Assembly: GCA_000597885.1 (NCBI GenBank)
Contig: CP004371.1
Span: forward strand, 5,336,001-5,400,000
Reading direction: 5' to 3'
Source: Flammeovirgaceae bacterium 311
Lineage (GTDB): Bacteria; Bacteroidota; Bacteroidia; Cytophagales; Cyclobacteriaceae
DNA length: 64,000 nucleotides
Shown here: positions 17,384-25,615 of the stretch, in pieces
How the letters are laid out: each line of letters opens with the position of its first letter
How positions within the stretch are numbered: position 1 is the stretch's first letter
Notes under the pieces: generated by a model
Databases searched by the model: none
Told to the model about the DNA's origin: nothing
The model's input: only the letters and a program-made list of their open reading frames with translations
Translations under genes and position numbers: made by a program

Positions 17384-18443
17384 TCATTTGCGGCTGTACA
17401 GGCCCGTTTGTTGAATGCTGTTTTACAAGCAGCCTTGCCTGGTAAAGTGCCCGAACTGTTAAGGCAAATAAAAGAACAGCTACCAGCTGATGGACGACTC
17501 CCAGTACCAGGGGTACCCGAAGCATCAGTGTGGCAATGCCCACTATTACCTGGCAAAGAAGTACCAGCAGCAACCCCTTGCCTGTTTTCTTTAATGCTGT
17601 TTGCCTTTTCAGCTGGCTGGATGCATAAACAAAATAACAGGCAGTGGCCAGCACAATAAAGCCAAACCAGCGATGCATAAACTGAACAGCAGGTCCGTTA
17701 CTTAGCAGCTCTCCGGCAGAGGAATAAGCGTTATGTGGAAAGAAACTATTACCCATGAGTGGGAAGCTGTTATAGGAAAAGCCTGCTTTAAGCCCGGCCA
17801 CAAACGCACCCAGCATTATCTGGCTAAATACCAGCAGCAGCAGGAGTTGTGCCAGCCGGTAGGCCTGCATAGGGGAGGGGGTAACAGTCTGCTGCTGTGG
17901 TGTATCCAGGTCTTTAAGGGTCCATAACAGTACGCCAATGAGCAGGAGCGCCAGGCTTAAGTGAGCGGCCAGCCGGTAGGGGCTTACATGCGGAATATCC
18001 TGTAAGCCGCTTTTCACCATTACCCAGCCCATTAAACCCTGTAGGGCCCCAAGGCAAAATATAAGCAGCAGGCGCTTCAGCAGCCAACCCGGGAGTTGCT
18101 TTTTGATCAGGAAAAAGAGGAACGGCAGCAGAAAGGCAAGGCCTGTAAACCTGCCCAGCAGCCGATGTACATATTCCCACCAGAAAATTCCCTTAAATTC
18201 CTGCAACTCTAAAGTAAAATTGATCTTCTGGTATTCGGGAAACTGCTTATAAGCATCGAAGGCCTCCTGCCACTGCTGCTCATCTAAAGGTGGTAAAATG
18301 CCTGTAACAGGTTTCCATTCCACCATCGATAAACCCGATCCGGTCAGGCGGGTAATTCCTCCAATGAGCACCATCATGGAGACCAAAATAATTCCCAGCC
18401 ATAGCCAGGCCCTTATCAGACGGATGTGTGTTGGCTTTTGCAT
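17373..18443 (-). CDS. ctaA: Heme A synthase (COX15/CtaA family)
   Basis: 356 residues with eight hydrophobic segments, the usual fold and length. It oxidises the C8 methyl of heme O to the formyl group of heme A for aa3-type oxidases, in the cytoplasmic membrane. Diagnostic features are the first-helix segment G-G-I-T-R-L-T-G-S-G-L-S-M-V-E-W-K-P, the loop E-F-K-G-I-F-W-W-E-Y-V-H-R-L-L-G-R, H-L-S-L-A-L-L in the fourth helix, F-M-H-R-W-F-G and the final V-V-H-Q-L; the conserved histidines bind the hemes. The 3' end touches the RND pump relic on the other strand. It stands alone, without ctaB or oxidase subunit genes nearby. Confidence 0.93.
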   Translation of the reverse strand: MQKPTHIRLIRAWLWLGIILVSMMVLIGGITRLTGSGLSMVEWKPVTGILPPLDEQQWQEAFDAYKQFPEYQKINFTLELQEFKGIFWWEYVHRLLGRFTGLAFLLPFLFFLIKKQLPGWLLKRLLLIFCLGALQGLMGWVMVKSGLQDIPHVSPYRLAAHLSLALLLIGVLLWTLKDLDTPQQQTVTPSPMQAYRLAQLLLLLVFSQIMLGAFVAGLKAGFSYNSFPLMGNSFFPHNAYSSAGELLSNGPAVQFMHRWFGFIVLATACYFVYASSQLKRQTALKKTGKGLLLVLLCQVIVGIATLMLRVPLVLGVVHQLVAVLLFALTVRALYQARLLVKQHSTNGPVQPQMTNA

Positions 18444-18668
18444 TTATTGATCCACAAAGAGATAAAAAATCTTTGGGCTAAAGCAGAAGAGAAGTCATTT
18501 CAGAAGATGACTTTTCTCAATGTTTTGCCTGTGGGAGTGCAAAATGATTGTCCTGAAAGCCAGACGAGGGGGGTGGTTGATAAATTTAGGGAGTGTTTAG
18601 ATATTTATGTAGTGTGATCTGAATTGCCTGAATTTGAGAGCCTTCCGGAAAAGGATCATGATCTAAAC

Positions 18669-18711
18669 TGATAAATATCATAATTTCCGGGTCTTATCAG
18701 CTTTACTTTTG
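18669..18711 (+). promoter_or_regulatory. Candidate promoter with short inverted repeat
   Basis: TACTTTTG at 18704-18711 matches the Bacteroidota -7 consensus TAnnTTTG and lies 24 bp before the start of the small membrane protein. An inverted repeat TGATA-N2-TATCA at 18669-18680 sits in the -33 area or just above it and could be an operator. No binding protein can be named. Confidence 0.45.
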
Positions 18712-18734
18712 TACCAGAACAAAATAAGACTATC

Positions 18735-19022
18735 ATGGATAATATAATGAACTGGTACACCCGTCAGCTGCAGGATGCAAATTACAATCGCCTTGGATTA
18801 ATGGCTTTTATACTGTTGGTTCACACCTGCATTATTGTTCCTGCCACTTTACTGGTGATTGTACAAAACGGGAATAGTCTTATTGAATTCACCATTATGG
18901 GTGTACTCTCCTTTAGTGTGCTGGCAGCCTTACTGGGCGATGTTTCCGCAAAGGTAACTGTACCACTGTTTGTGGTAAGTGCCCTGATACATCTGTTAAT
19001 TATCATGACTTACGCTTTTTGA
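18735..19022 (+). CDS. Small hypothetical membrane protein (three helices)
   Basis: 95 residues with three hydrophobic helices at about 19-41, 47-68 and 72-94 and a short hydrophilic N-terminus (N-W-Y-T-R-Q-L). The C-terminus lies inside the last helix and ends Y-A-F. The start could be Met 1 or Met 5. I do not recognise a named family. It is convergent with the truncated-hemoglobin gene and next to the nitrosative-stress region. A good -7 box at 18704-18711 supports it as a real gene. Confidence 0.65.
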   Translation: MDNIMNWYTRQLQDANYNRLGLMAFILLVHTCIIVPATLLVIVQNGNSLIEFTIMGVLSFSVLAALLGDVSAKVTVPLFVVSALIHLLIIMTYAF

Positions 19023-19247
19023 CACTAAAAGCGCTGCTGGCCATACAAGATAATTGTCCCGGGTACAGGGATTTATAGATTCCCTGTATATCAAAAAGAG
19101 AGCTGCTGCCGTTTGGCTTGTGGCGTCTTTTTAAGCCACAATGAATATTCAGATCCATATGATACAGCAAAAGCCCTGTTGTTAAACGGGGCTTTCCTTT
19201 TTTGGGACTACTGCTTTTAGCGTTGATAGTCTCAGGGCGGAGAGGTA

Positions 19248-19638
19248 TCAGGAGGAGTCTCTGCTCTCGTAGATCTTCAGGAACAGGTGGGTTGACATTT
19301 TCCTGGCGCGATTTTTTTGTCTTTTCTGCATTAAGTCCCTTAAAATGTTTATCGATGGTGCTAAACCACAGCTGTAGCCAGCGGCCAAAATGCTCCATGC
19401 TGATGCTGTTGTCTATCTGCCGGTCTGCCTCGCTGTGTGCCTGAATGGGATTGCCCTTGTAGTTGCGGGTAAAGAGCAGGTTTGTTTCCCAAAAATCAGT
19501 GAGCTTCTCAAGGTGCTCCGGCCAGTGCTGAATGATAGTATTGAAAACAGGACCCAGCAACTCATCCTGCCGCACCCTGCTGTAAAAGGTGCTGATCAGG
19601 AAGTATATATCTTCCCGGGTATCAAGGGTTCTTTTCAT
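19248..19638 (-). pseudogene. Group 3 truncated hemoglobin, frameshifted at an A7 tract
   Basis: Residues 1-109 from the ATG at 19638 match group 3 truncated globins: F-Y-S-R-V-R-Q-D-E-L-L-G-P-V-F, W-P-E-H-L, F-W-E-T, then a probable proximal His near 68 (Q-A-H-S) and E-H-F-G-R-W-L-Q-L-W. At a run of seven A on the coding strand (19312-19318) the frame leaves the family. Removing one A gives N-R-A-R-K-M-S-T-H-L-F-L-K-I-Y-E-S-R, the expected helix H, and a TGA at 19248-19250, for about 129 residues. As it stands the frame runs on to 19003 with an unrelated tail. An AGGA lies 7 bp before the ATG; a further in-frame ATG lies at 19671. Globins of this group act in NO or oxygen chemistry. Confidence 0.8.
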
Positions 19639-19678
19639 TGTATTATCCTGAATTTCCCAACCGATTCGCATTCAGTAT

Positions 19679-20068
19679 TTATTTTGTTTCGCCTGGTGTC
19701 TGCTGGGCTATTGTGAGCAAAAAACTGGTTTCTTCTATTGCTTCTACACTATGGCGGATGTGTTCCTGCAGGGTGAGCATTTCGCTTTTCTCAAGCCTGA
19801 CAACCTGATCTTCTGTACGGAAAATTATTTGTCCCTCAAGTACATGTACACTGATAGGGCCATTCGCCTGGTGAGGTTTTATTTCAGTACCCGCTTTCAT
19901 GCAATTGAGTACCAGCCGCATTTGGTTAGTCTTAGAGAGTGTTTTTGCACTACGGCCAGTTTTCTCCCAGCTCTCTTCCTGCTTCATCTGTTCAGTCAGC
20001 TTTATAAGCTGATAGCTGGTAAGCGGAGTATCCGGAGTTAAAGGATTATTTTTGTTTTGATTTTCCAT
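19679..20068 (-). CDS. Cupin-domain protein
   Basis: 129 residues. The C-terminal 75 or so form a single small cupin barrel: the first motif region reads G-T-E-I-K-P-H-Q-A-N-G-P-I-S-V-H-V-L-E-G and the second L-T-L-Q-E-H-I-R-H-S-V-E-A, with histidines placed to bind a metal. The N-terminal 45 residues are helical. Small cupins of this kind are often found with Rrf2 and hemerythrin genes in Bacteroidota, but the reaction or ligand is unknown. It lies between the Rrf2 gene and the truncated hemoglobin on the same strand, probably in one operon with the RIC gene upstream. Confidence 0.8.
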   Translation of the reverse strand: MENQNKNNPLTPDTPLTSYQLIKLTEQMKQEESWEKTGRSAKTLSKTNQMRLVLNCMKAGTEIKPHQANGPISVHVLEGQIIFRTEDQVVRLEKSEMLTLQEHIRHSVEAIEETSFLLTIAQQTPGETK

Positions 20069-20129
20069 GTTTGTAGTTTTAAGTTGCTTTGTTAGGAGTT
20101 ATGCATTGCCATCAGCAGGCGTTATGCCT

Positions 20130-20564
20130 TTATGCATTATTGATATAGAAAGATCCTTCGTTCAGGTTGGCTGCCAGGCTGGCAATGGTAGTTTGCTGAA
20201 AAGTGTTTTTAAGCTGATCGCGTGTTTTTGCATATTCAAAATGCAGGGGGCAGGGGTGGAGGTCGGAGCACTGATGCAGCCCCATGCCGCATTCCCTAAA
20301 GACAGACAAGCCGTCGATAGCATTTACAATGCTGATAATGGGCAGGTCAAGCTGTGATTTTTCGCTGTAAAAGCCACCATAGGGGCCTTTCAGGGAGGTA
20401 ACGATCCGGTGCTTATTGAGTGCCTGCAGGAGTTTGGCGGTAAATGCCTCCGGGGCATCTATTTCTCTGGCAATATCTTTTATGCTTAGCTTTACCCCTT
20501 CACTGGCCCTGGAAGCAATGAAAATAGTTGCCCTTAGTGCATACTTACACGATTTTGAAATCAT
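20130..20564 (-). CDS. Rrf2-family regulator with Fe-S cysteine triad (NsrR/IscR-like)
   Basis: 144 residues. The N-terminal winged helix-turn-helix is typical of Rrf2 (I-S-K-S-C-K-Y-A-L-R-A, D-I-A-R-E-I-D-A-P, L-L-Q-A-L-N-K, G-P-Y-G-G-F). Cysteines 92, 99 and 105 (E-C-G-M-G-L-H-Q-C-S-D-L-H-P-C) form the C-x6-C-x5-C triad that holds a [2Fe-2S] or [4Fe-4S] cluster in NsrR, IscR and RsrR. Given its neighbours (RIC protein, cupin, truncated hemoglobin), sensing of NO or Fe-S status is likely. The other Rrf2 gene of this window (26221-26652) has its triad at the same positions. Confidence 0.9.
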   Translation of the reverse strand: MISKSCKYALRATIFIASRASEGVKLSIKDIAREIDAPEAFTAKLLQALNKHRIVTSLKGPYGGFYSEKSQLDLPIISIVNAIDGLSVFRECGMGLHQCSDLHPCPLHFEYAKTRDQLKNTFQQTTIASLAANLNEGSFYINNA

Positions 20565-20632
20565 AGTTACAGCCTGTTTTTACTGGTCTTCAGATAATTT
20601 TTTTGGCACTCCTATCACTAGTTGGGTGCTTA

Positions 20633-21622
20633 TTACCTGAAAGGGGTGCTGTTGCTCAGTTCATTTTCTGCCGCTATTACCTTTGGGAATAATATATTAT
20701 TTTCAAGATGGATGTGCTGGATCAGGTCATTTTCAAATGCCTGTAACCGGTTATAAAATGTTTCGCATTTGTTACAGCTTTGGGCGGGAATGGCATACTC
20801 CCGTGTAAGCGCTCTGAAGCGCTTTAGCTCTTCTCCCAGCAGCGCATGTTCCTCCTCCAAGGCTTTCACCCTGTTTTTAACCGGAGGAACGATGGGTACC
20901 ACCATTCTTCTTTTTCGTTTACCGGCGGCCATCAGGGTGCTGATCAGAGGGTATAGCTCTTGTTCTTCCCTTTGTAAATGATCTTTCAGATAAGCAAAAA
21001 AATGTTTTAACCGGACTGCCAGCGCCTGATAGGCTGCCTGATGCGGACCTTCCTGCTCTGTTAGCTCAAGGGCCTGCCCATACAGGCTGCTGGTGTTCTC
21101 TTTTACATAGCTGTGGTAGGTGTTAAGAATATAGTTGGCCAGGAAGCCTGCTTTCCATTTCCTGAAATCGTGGGCCTCTTCCCCTGCTTCTTTTGCTGCG
21201 TTCTGGTAATGCTCCCAAATCTTTTGCGGCTCAACACCAGCCTGCAGGCAGGATTCTTCCACAGTTTTTTTTCCGTTGCAGCAGTAATCAATGCCCAACT
21301 GCTGAAAAACCCGGGCCATACGGAAATCACGGGCGGCCAGGTCGCCAACGGTTGGCTCGGGGGTATAAGGGGATATTCTGGTAATTTTTACCCGCCAGTG
21401 GTCCTGCCCCTTTTCCAGGTATTCCCAGTCAAAGGTGTTACCCCTGTCGGCTAGTAGCTGGTAATACAGTAAAATAGGGTTATGCTCATTTACAATAACC
21501 ATGCTTTCGCCAGCTTTCAGGCTATCGAATTTCTTAAGGATTGCCGGCTTCTGTGGTAAAACTATTTTTGAAAGGGTGTGTGCTATTTCTTCTTTCATGT
21601 CCTTAAGGGTTTGGTGATACAA
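20633..21622 (-). CDS. RIC-family iron-sulfur cluster repair di-iron protein with DUF2249 fusion
   Basis: 329 residues. Domains in order: a DUF2249 domain (about 25-80; F-D-S-L-K-A-G-E-S, N-E-H-N-P, L-L-Y-Y-Q-L), an ScdA_N domain (about 90-140) with Y-C-C-N-G-K-K-T-V-E-E-S-C, and a hemerythrin-like di-iron domain (about 155-318) with His and Glu in N-T-Y-H-S-Y, R-E-E-Q-E-L-Y-P-L, E-E-H-A-L-L and H-L-E-N-N-I-L-F-P. Proteins of this family (ScdA, YtfE, NorA) repair Fe-S clusters damaged by NO or oxidants. It is the first gene of a minus-strand operon with Rrf2, cupin and truncated hemoglobin genes. A paralog lies at 29575-30537. Confidence 0.92.
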   Translation of the reverse strand: MYHQTLKDMKEEIAHTLSKIVLPQKPAILKKFDSLKAGESMVIVNEHNPILLYYQLLADRGNTFDWEYLEKGQDHWRVKITRISPYTPEPTVGDLAARDFRMARVFQQLGIDYCCNGKKTVEESCLQAGVEPQKIWEHYQNAAKEAGEEAHDFRKWKAGFLANYILNTYHSYVKENTSSLYGQALELTEQEGPHQAAYQALAVRLKHFFAYLKDHLQREEQELYPLISTLMAAGKRKRRMVVPIVPPVKNRVKALEEEHALLGEELKRFRALTREYAIPAQSCNKCETFYNRLQAFENDLIQHIHLENNILFPKVIAAENELSNSTPFR

Positions 21623-21650
21623 CCGAATATAGCATAAAAACTATAAAGGA

Positions 21651-21672
21651 CAAAAATATCTTTTATGATATT
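21651..21672 (-). promoter_or_regulatory. Promoter/operator of the first RIC gene
   Basis: On the minus strand an inverted repeat AATATC-N6-GATATT (21655-21672) runs into a -7 box TATTTTTG (21651-21658) that fits TAnnTTTG. The sequence goes on GTCCTTTATAG. The overlap of a palindrome with the -7 box is what a repressor site would look like. It resembles the region upstream of the second RIC gene (30567-30574). Confidence 0.5.
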
Positions 21673-21726
21673 GTAAAATTTTTCCCCTATTGAACCCTTT
21701 TGGCAAAGACAGCAAATTAGCTATAC

Positions 21727-21758
21727 AGAAAAAGCCGCAGGCAGTACAGCTGCGGCTT
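21727..21758 (-). terminator. Rho-independent terminator after the cytochrome c gene
   Basis: On the minus strand AAGCCGCAG (21750-21758) pairs with CTGCGGCTT (21732-21740) over a 9-nt loop, followed by TTTC. It starts 13 bp after the stop codon of the cytochrome c gene. Confidence 0.7.
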
Positions 21759-21770
21759 ATGGATGAATAT

Positions 21771-22301
21771 TTAGGATTGGTGGTTCAGGCTGTCTACCTC
21801 GCTTAGGGTACGGAAATACTCCAGGATTTGCCTTGCCTGTTCCTCCGTCAGGTTCTGGTTAGCCATGGGTGCCAGGTACTCTTTTAGCAATGCCTTGCCA
21901 ATAGGGTCTTCCTTAATCATTACTTCGGGGTTCAGAATCATGTTCATGATCCACTCGGGGCTTCTGCGGGTGGTCACTTCTTTTAGCGCAGGGCCTACAT
22001 AGCGTTCTTCTATTTTATGGCAGGCGGTACACATTTGCTCAAATATCTGCTGGCCTTCTTTAGCCATCTGCTGATCTACAGCTGCCTCCAGGGTCAGCTG
22101 CTGAATGGGTCCAACTCCTTTTACCTGCATAGGGTCTGCAAGAGCCTCTTCTTCGGTTAATTCTGTGCTTTCACTACTCTCCTGATTGGCTGTGGTCTGC
22201 TCCTCGCGTGCAGATTCTCCTCCATTGCAGGAGTTGAACAGGAGGGGAGACAGACCAAGCAGCAGCATGTATATTCCCTTTTTAAATATTAGATGGTGCA
22301 T
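21771..22301 (-). CDS. Monoheme cytochrome c lipoprotein
   Basis: 176 residues from the ATG at 22301; the frame is open further up, but this start gives a proper lipoprotein signal (lipobox F-N-S-C, Cys 25). A Glu/Ser/Thr-rich linker (about 30-57) leads to a class I cytochrome c domain with the heme site C-T-A-C-H at 91-95 and a likely axial Met in L-A-P-M-A-N near 146. It should be anchored in a membrane and carry electrons in the periplasm. It follows the sugar dehydrogenase gene with about 107 bp between, on the same strand, and ends in a terminator, so it may be part of that transcript or of the nearby NO-response set. Confidence 0.88.
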   Translation of the reverse strand: MHHLIFKKGIYMLLLGLSPLLFNSCNGGESAREEQTTANQESSESTELTEEEALADPMQVKGVGPIQQLTLEAAVDQQMAKEGQQIFEQMCTACHKIEERYVGPALKEVTTRRSPEWIMNMILNPEVMIKEDPIGKALLKEYLAPMANQNLTEEQARQILEYFRTLSEVDSLNHQS

Positions 22302-22408
22302 GAAGACTAAGTTTTCTACCCACATTTTAAAAATCACTACTGTAACTAACAGGTGCTTTTGTGTTTTGTTCTGAGGGCTCGTAGCATTACAGGCAGTTTC
22401 CGGCCTGC

Positions 22409-23512
22409 CTATTTAGCCCATTCCAACACTGTTTTGATATCATTCTCAGACCTTAAATCCAGTGCTTCTCTGAACTGATGATAGGGTAATCGACTGGTAA
22501 TGATCTCATCCACCAGACCTCCCCATTTGGCTCTGGCCTTTTCCAGATCCTGAATTGCGTGGGCATAATGGGTGGTGCTGGCATTTACCGTGCCCAGTAT
22601 AATCTGATTCATCAGCACCAACTGCTTCATCATCTCGGCTCCTGTAATGCAAACGGGCCTTTCGCCATGGGGTATGCCCGTCATTACATAAATGCCGTTT
22701 ACACCTAGTGCATCGATCAGCTGAAAGCCAAGCTCGGCCACCCCGGTAGCTTCTAATATAAAATCTACCTGGCCCAGGTGATCGTCCAGAAGGGATGTTT
22801 TTATTTTACGGCCATCAATGTAGGTTCCACCTAATTTACGCAGTATCTCCGGCCGCTTGCTCCCCTCATCTACAATATCCAGGCCTATTACTTCGGCACC
22901 CCGAAGACGTAGGGCCATAGCCGCAAGAAGTCCTATAGGACCCAGACCGGCCACCAGTGTTCGTTTGCCGATGAGCCAGGTAGCAGCCTTTACCTGTGGC
23001 AGACGTGCTGCCTGTATGGCTTCGGCTTCGTCAATGGCTTTTTCAATAACAGAGAGCGGTTCTGTAAGCACGCCTACAGTCCGCAGTGCTGCGGGAACCT
23101 TTACCGTATACTGCTCCTCATCTACCACATATTCTGTTTCGAAGCCGTGCTGGCCCTTGATGCCTCGTTCGGTAAAATGGCCGGTATAACACATATCGCT
23201 ACGGTTGCTCTTGCAGGAAACACACTGGCCGCAGCCTCTTCTTACTGTAAGTACGGCATAGTCGCCTACGGAAAAAGCTTTTACATCAGTGCCTGTTTCA
23301 ATAACCTCACCAAACATTTCATGCCCGATCACCAGGCTATTCATTCCTTTTGGCACATCGCCATAACCAGCTTCTACTTGTTCTCTGTCGGTACCGCAAA
23401 TGCCTACCTCCAGAATCTTTATCTTAAGCTGGTCTGGCCGGGTTATGGTGGGTTCCGGCATATCCACCAGCTTTACCTGCCGGGTGTCATTCAATAGAGA
23501 TATTGATTTCAT
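22409..23512 (-). CDS. Zinc-dependent sugar (glucose) dehydrogenase
   Basis: 367 residues of the medium-chain dehydrogenase fold. The N-terminal GroES-like domain has the catalytic zinc region V-G-I-C-G-T-D (about 37-43), G-H-E-M-F-G-E-V, and the structural zinc loop R-R-G-C-G-Q-C-V-S-C-K-S-N-R-S-D-M-C. The nucleotide-binding segment reads T-L-V-A-G-L-G-P-I-G-L-L-A-A (about 190-203), and the C-terminal part resembles archaeal-type glucose dehydrogenases. Glucose oxidation to gluconolactone with NAD(P)+ is the best guess. The start overlaps the stop of the GH15 gene by 4 bp (ATGA), so the two are translationally coupled; glucose freed by GH15 could be its substrate. Confidence 0.82.
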   Translation of the reverse strand: MKSISLLNDTRQVKLVDMPEPTITRPDQLKIKILEVGICGTDREQVEAGYGDVPKGMNSLVIGHEMFGEVIETGTDVKAFSVGDYAVLTVRRGCGQCVSCKSNRSDMCYTGHFTERGIKGQHGFETEYVVDEEQYTVKVPAALRTVGVLTEPLSVIEKAIDEAEAIQAARLPQVKAATWLIGKRTLVAGLGPIGLLAAMALRLRGAEVIGLDIVDEGSKRPEILRKLGGTYIDGRKIKTSLLDDHLGQVDFILEATGVAELGFQLIDALGVNGIYVMTGIPHGERPVCITGAEMMKQLVLMNQIILGTVNASTTHYAHAIQDLEKARAKWGGLVDEIITSRLPYHQFREALDLRSENDIKTVLEWAK

Positions 23513-25341
23513 GATATCGTTGGTTTATCAGTGCTTTTGTTCAATTCTTTGTTTAGGCTAAGGGCGGCACTGATTAGGCCAAGATGTGTAAAGGCTTGTG
23601 GGAAATTGCCCAGATGCTCGCCCTTTACCCCCAATTGTTCGGCATAAAGGCCAACATGATTTGCAAACCCCAGCATTTTCTCAAAAAAGAGGGTGGCTTT
23701 ATTCAGCTGCCCTGCCCGGGCCAGGCACTCCACATACCAGAAGGTGCACATAGAAAAGGTGCCTTCGCCACCAGTGAGTCCTTCTACCTCTTCGTCAGGA
23801 CGGTAGCGGTAGACCATTGAATCGGACACCAGCTCCTCTTCGATGCGCTTAAGGGTAGAGAGCCATTTAGGATCTGTGGGGCTGATAAAACGAATAATAG
23901 GCATGAACAGGGTGGCAGCATCTACCGTTTTGGCTCCTTTAAACTGGACAAATGCCTGCAGCTCTTTATCCCAAAACTCGTGGTGAATGCTGTGAAAGAT
24001 TAAATCGCGCTCTTCCCGCCAGCGTGGCGGCAGGGGGTATGAATGATTCTCTGCAATACGCATGCCTCTGTCAATAGCTACCCAGCAAAGCAGCCTGGAG
24101 TAGAGGAACTGGCGTTTGCCACCGCGTACCTCCCAGATGCCTTCATCTTCTCTTTGCCAGTTGTTGCATACCCATTCTACCTGCCTGGAGAGGTTTAGCC
24201 AAAAGTCGTAGGAGATGGGCTCAACATATTTGTCGTACAGGTAGACCGAATCCAGCAGCTCACCGTAAATATCCAGCTGTATCTGGTCGTAGGCGCCATT
24301 GCCAATACGCACAGGCCTGGATTGTTTATAGCCTTCCAGGTGGTTTAACTCTACCTCCTGCAGGTCCAGCTCTCCATCCAGTGTGTACATCAGGCGCAGG
24401 TAACCACCGTCACCAATTTTCTCACATTGCCTTTCCACCCAGCCCATAAAGGCGGTTGCTTCTTTTTTATAGCCCAGGTTAATGAGCGCATAAATGGTGA
24501 AGGAGGCGTCGCGGATCCAGGTATAGCGATAGTCCCAGTTACGCTCCCCTCCCAAATCTTCAGGCAAGGAAAAGGTAGGCGCCGCTACAATGGATCCCCA
24601 GCGGTAGGAGGTCATCAACTTTAATACCAGGGCCGAGCGTTGCACAATCTCCATCCAGCGGCCGCGATAATTACATTTTGCGGTCCAGTTTTTCCAGTAA
24701 TCGATATTATCGAAAAGACTTTTTTCAACGAAAGCCCTTAATTCTTCGAGTTGAACAGGATTTTCCGCCACCTCTTCCAGCATAAAATCAGCCAGATCGC
24801 CTGCTCCAAGGGTGAATTCAGCATAAACGTCTCCCTGCTGATGATAAAGAGGAACACTACTGATAAGCCGCAGCACCAGTCGGCGACTGCCCTGGTTGGT
24901 GAAGATCACTTCATGCTCGTTGATCTGGGTGATGGTATGCTGAGCCCGTGCATAATCAAAGCGGGGGCAGCACTCCAGCTTAAAGCGCATTTCTCCTTTA
25001 ATGCAGGCCACCCTCCGAATGATTTCTTTACCACCATAGGCTTCTTCCTCGGGCATAAAGTCAGAGACCTCTGCTACACCCTCATCTGATAGGAAACGGG
25101 TGAGCAGGATGTTTGTCTCGGGCAGGTAGAGCTGCTTGTGGTTAATATCTTCCAGTAAAGGATGGATGTTAAAATAGCCACCCTTCTCTTTATCCAGCAT
25201 CGCAGCAAATATGCTGGGAGAATCAAAATCGGGGAAACACATAAAGTCTATGGATCCCCGTTTACTAACCAGGGCCACAGTATTCAGGTCTCCAATAATG
25301 CCGTAATCCTCTATTGGCTGATATTGATTCCTTTTATTCAT
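23509..25341 (-). CDS. Glycoside hydrolase family 15 (glucoamylase/trehalase-like)
   Basis: 610 residues. The N-terminal beta-sandwich opens with the typical P-I-E-D-Y-G-I-I-G-D-L-N-T-V-A-L-V, then G-S-I-D-F-M-C-F-P-D-F-D-S-P-S. The (alpha/alpha)6 barrel (about 220-600) has R-N-W-D-Y-R-Y-T-W-I-R-D-A-S-F, then R-Q-C-E-K and W-E-V-R-G-G-K-R-Q-F-L-Y-S, then G-E-G-T-F-S-M-C-T-F-W and A-E-Q-L-G-V-K-G-E-H-L-G-N-F-P-Q-A-F-T-H, the region that carries the catalytic Glu pair in this family. No signal peptide, so it is cytoplasmic. GH15 members of this type act on maltooligosaccharides or trehalose; the substrate is not settled. It is coupled to the sugar dehydrogenase gene. Confidence 0.9.
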   Translation of the reverse strand: MNKRNQYQPIEDYGIIGDLNTVALVSKRGSIDFMCFPDFDSPSIFAAMLDKEKGGYFNIHPLLEDINHKQLYLPETNILLTRFLSDEGVAEVSDFMPEEEAYGGKEIIRRVACIKGEMRFKLECCPRFDYARAQHTITQINEHEVIFTNQGSRRLVLRLISSVPLYHQQGDVYAEFTLGAGDLADFMLEEVAENPVQLEELRAFVEKSLFDNIDYWKNWTAKCNYRGRWMEIVQRSALVLKLMTSYRWGSIVAAPTFSLPEDLGGERNWDYRYTWIRDASFTIYALINLGYKKEATAFMGWVERQCEKIGDGGYLRLMYTLDGELDLQEVELNHLEGYKQSRPVRIGNGAYDQIQLDIYGELLDSVYLYDKYVEPISYDFWLNLSRQVEWVCNNWQREDEGIWEVRGGKRQFLYSRLLCWVAIDRGMRIAENHSYPLPPRWREERDLIFHSIHHEFWDKELQAFVQFKGAKTVDAATLFMPIIRFISPTDPKWLSTLKRIEEELVSDSMVYRYRPDEEVEGLTGGEGTFSMCTFWYVECLARAGQLNKATLFFEKMLGFANHVGLYAEQLGVKGEHLGNFPQAFTHLGLISAALSLNKELNKSTDKPTIS

Positions 25342-25517
25342 ATAATTGCCAACCCCTTTAAAGAAGTATTGTTTCCACAGCTGCAGCTTGCTTTTTTAAT
25401 ATACTTGTGGATCAGACAATTTGTAGTAACAGCTGCAAAAGGTTGCACTTAAACAGGCTATGAGGGAAAACTATTTTGGGGCAACATTTGAAGCTTAACA
25501 GGAAGGAGGGATTTCAT

Positions 25518-25550
25518 GAAAAAAGGTTGTCCCAAGCTGGAGCAACCTCT
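25518..25550 (-). terminator. Probable terminator after the membrane-bound cytochrome c gene
   Basis: On the minus strand AGGTTG (25543-25548) pairs with CAACCT (25524-25529), followed by a T6 run. It is about 65 bp past the stop codon and would end the large RIC operon. Confidence 0.55.
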
Positions 25551-25615
25551 GTTAAAAACTGTATAACAGCCTTATTTTCTCTAATTCTTATTATTCAGGA
25601 GAGTAGCAGCTGATA

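Noticed and set aside
18426-18617. 63-codon open frame upstream of the small membrane protein
   Set aside because: It overlaps the ctaA start on the other strand and has no recognisable pattern or start signal.
19003-19247. C-terminal extension of the truncated hemoglobin as it stands
   Set aside because: The sequence after the A7 tract has no globin or other pattern, while the alternative frame restores the expected helix H and a stop.
19312-19318. Programmed -1 ribosomal frameshift at the A7 tract
   Set aside because: A -1 shift does not lead into the globin frame; loss of one base (+1) is needed, which fits replication or transcription slippage or an error better.
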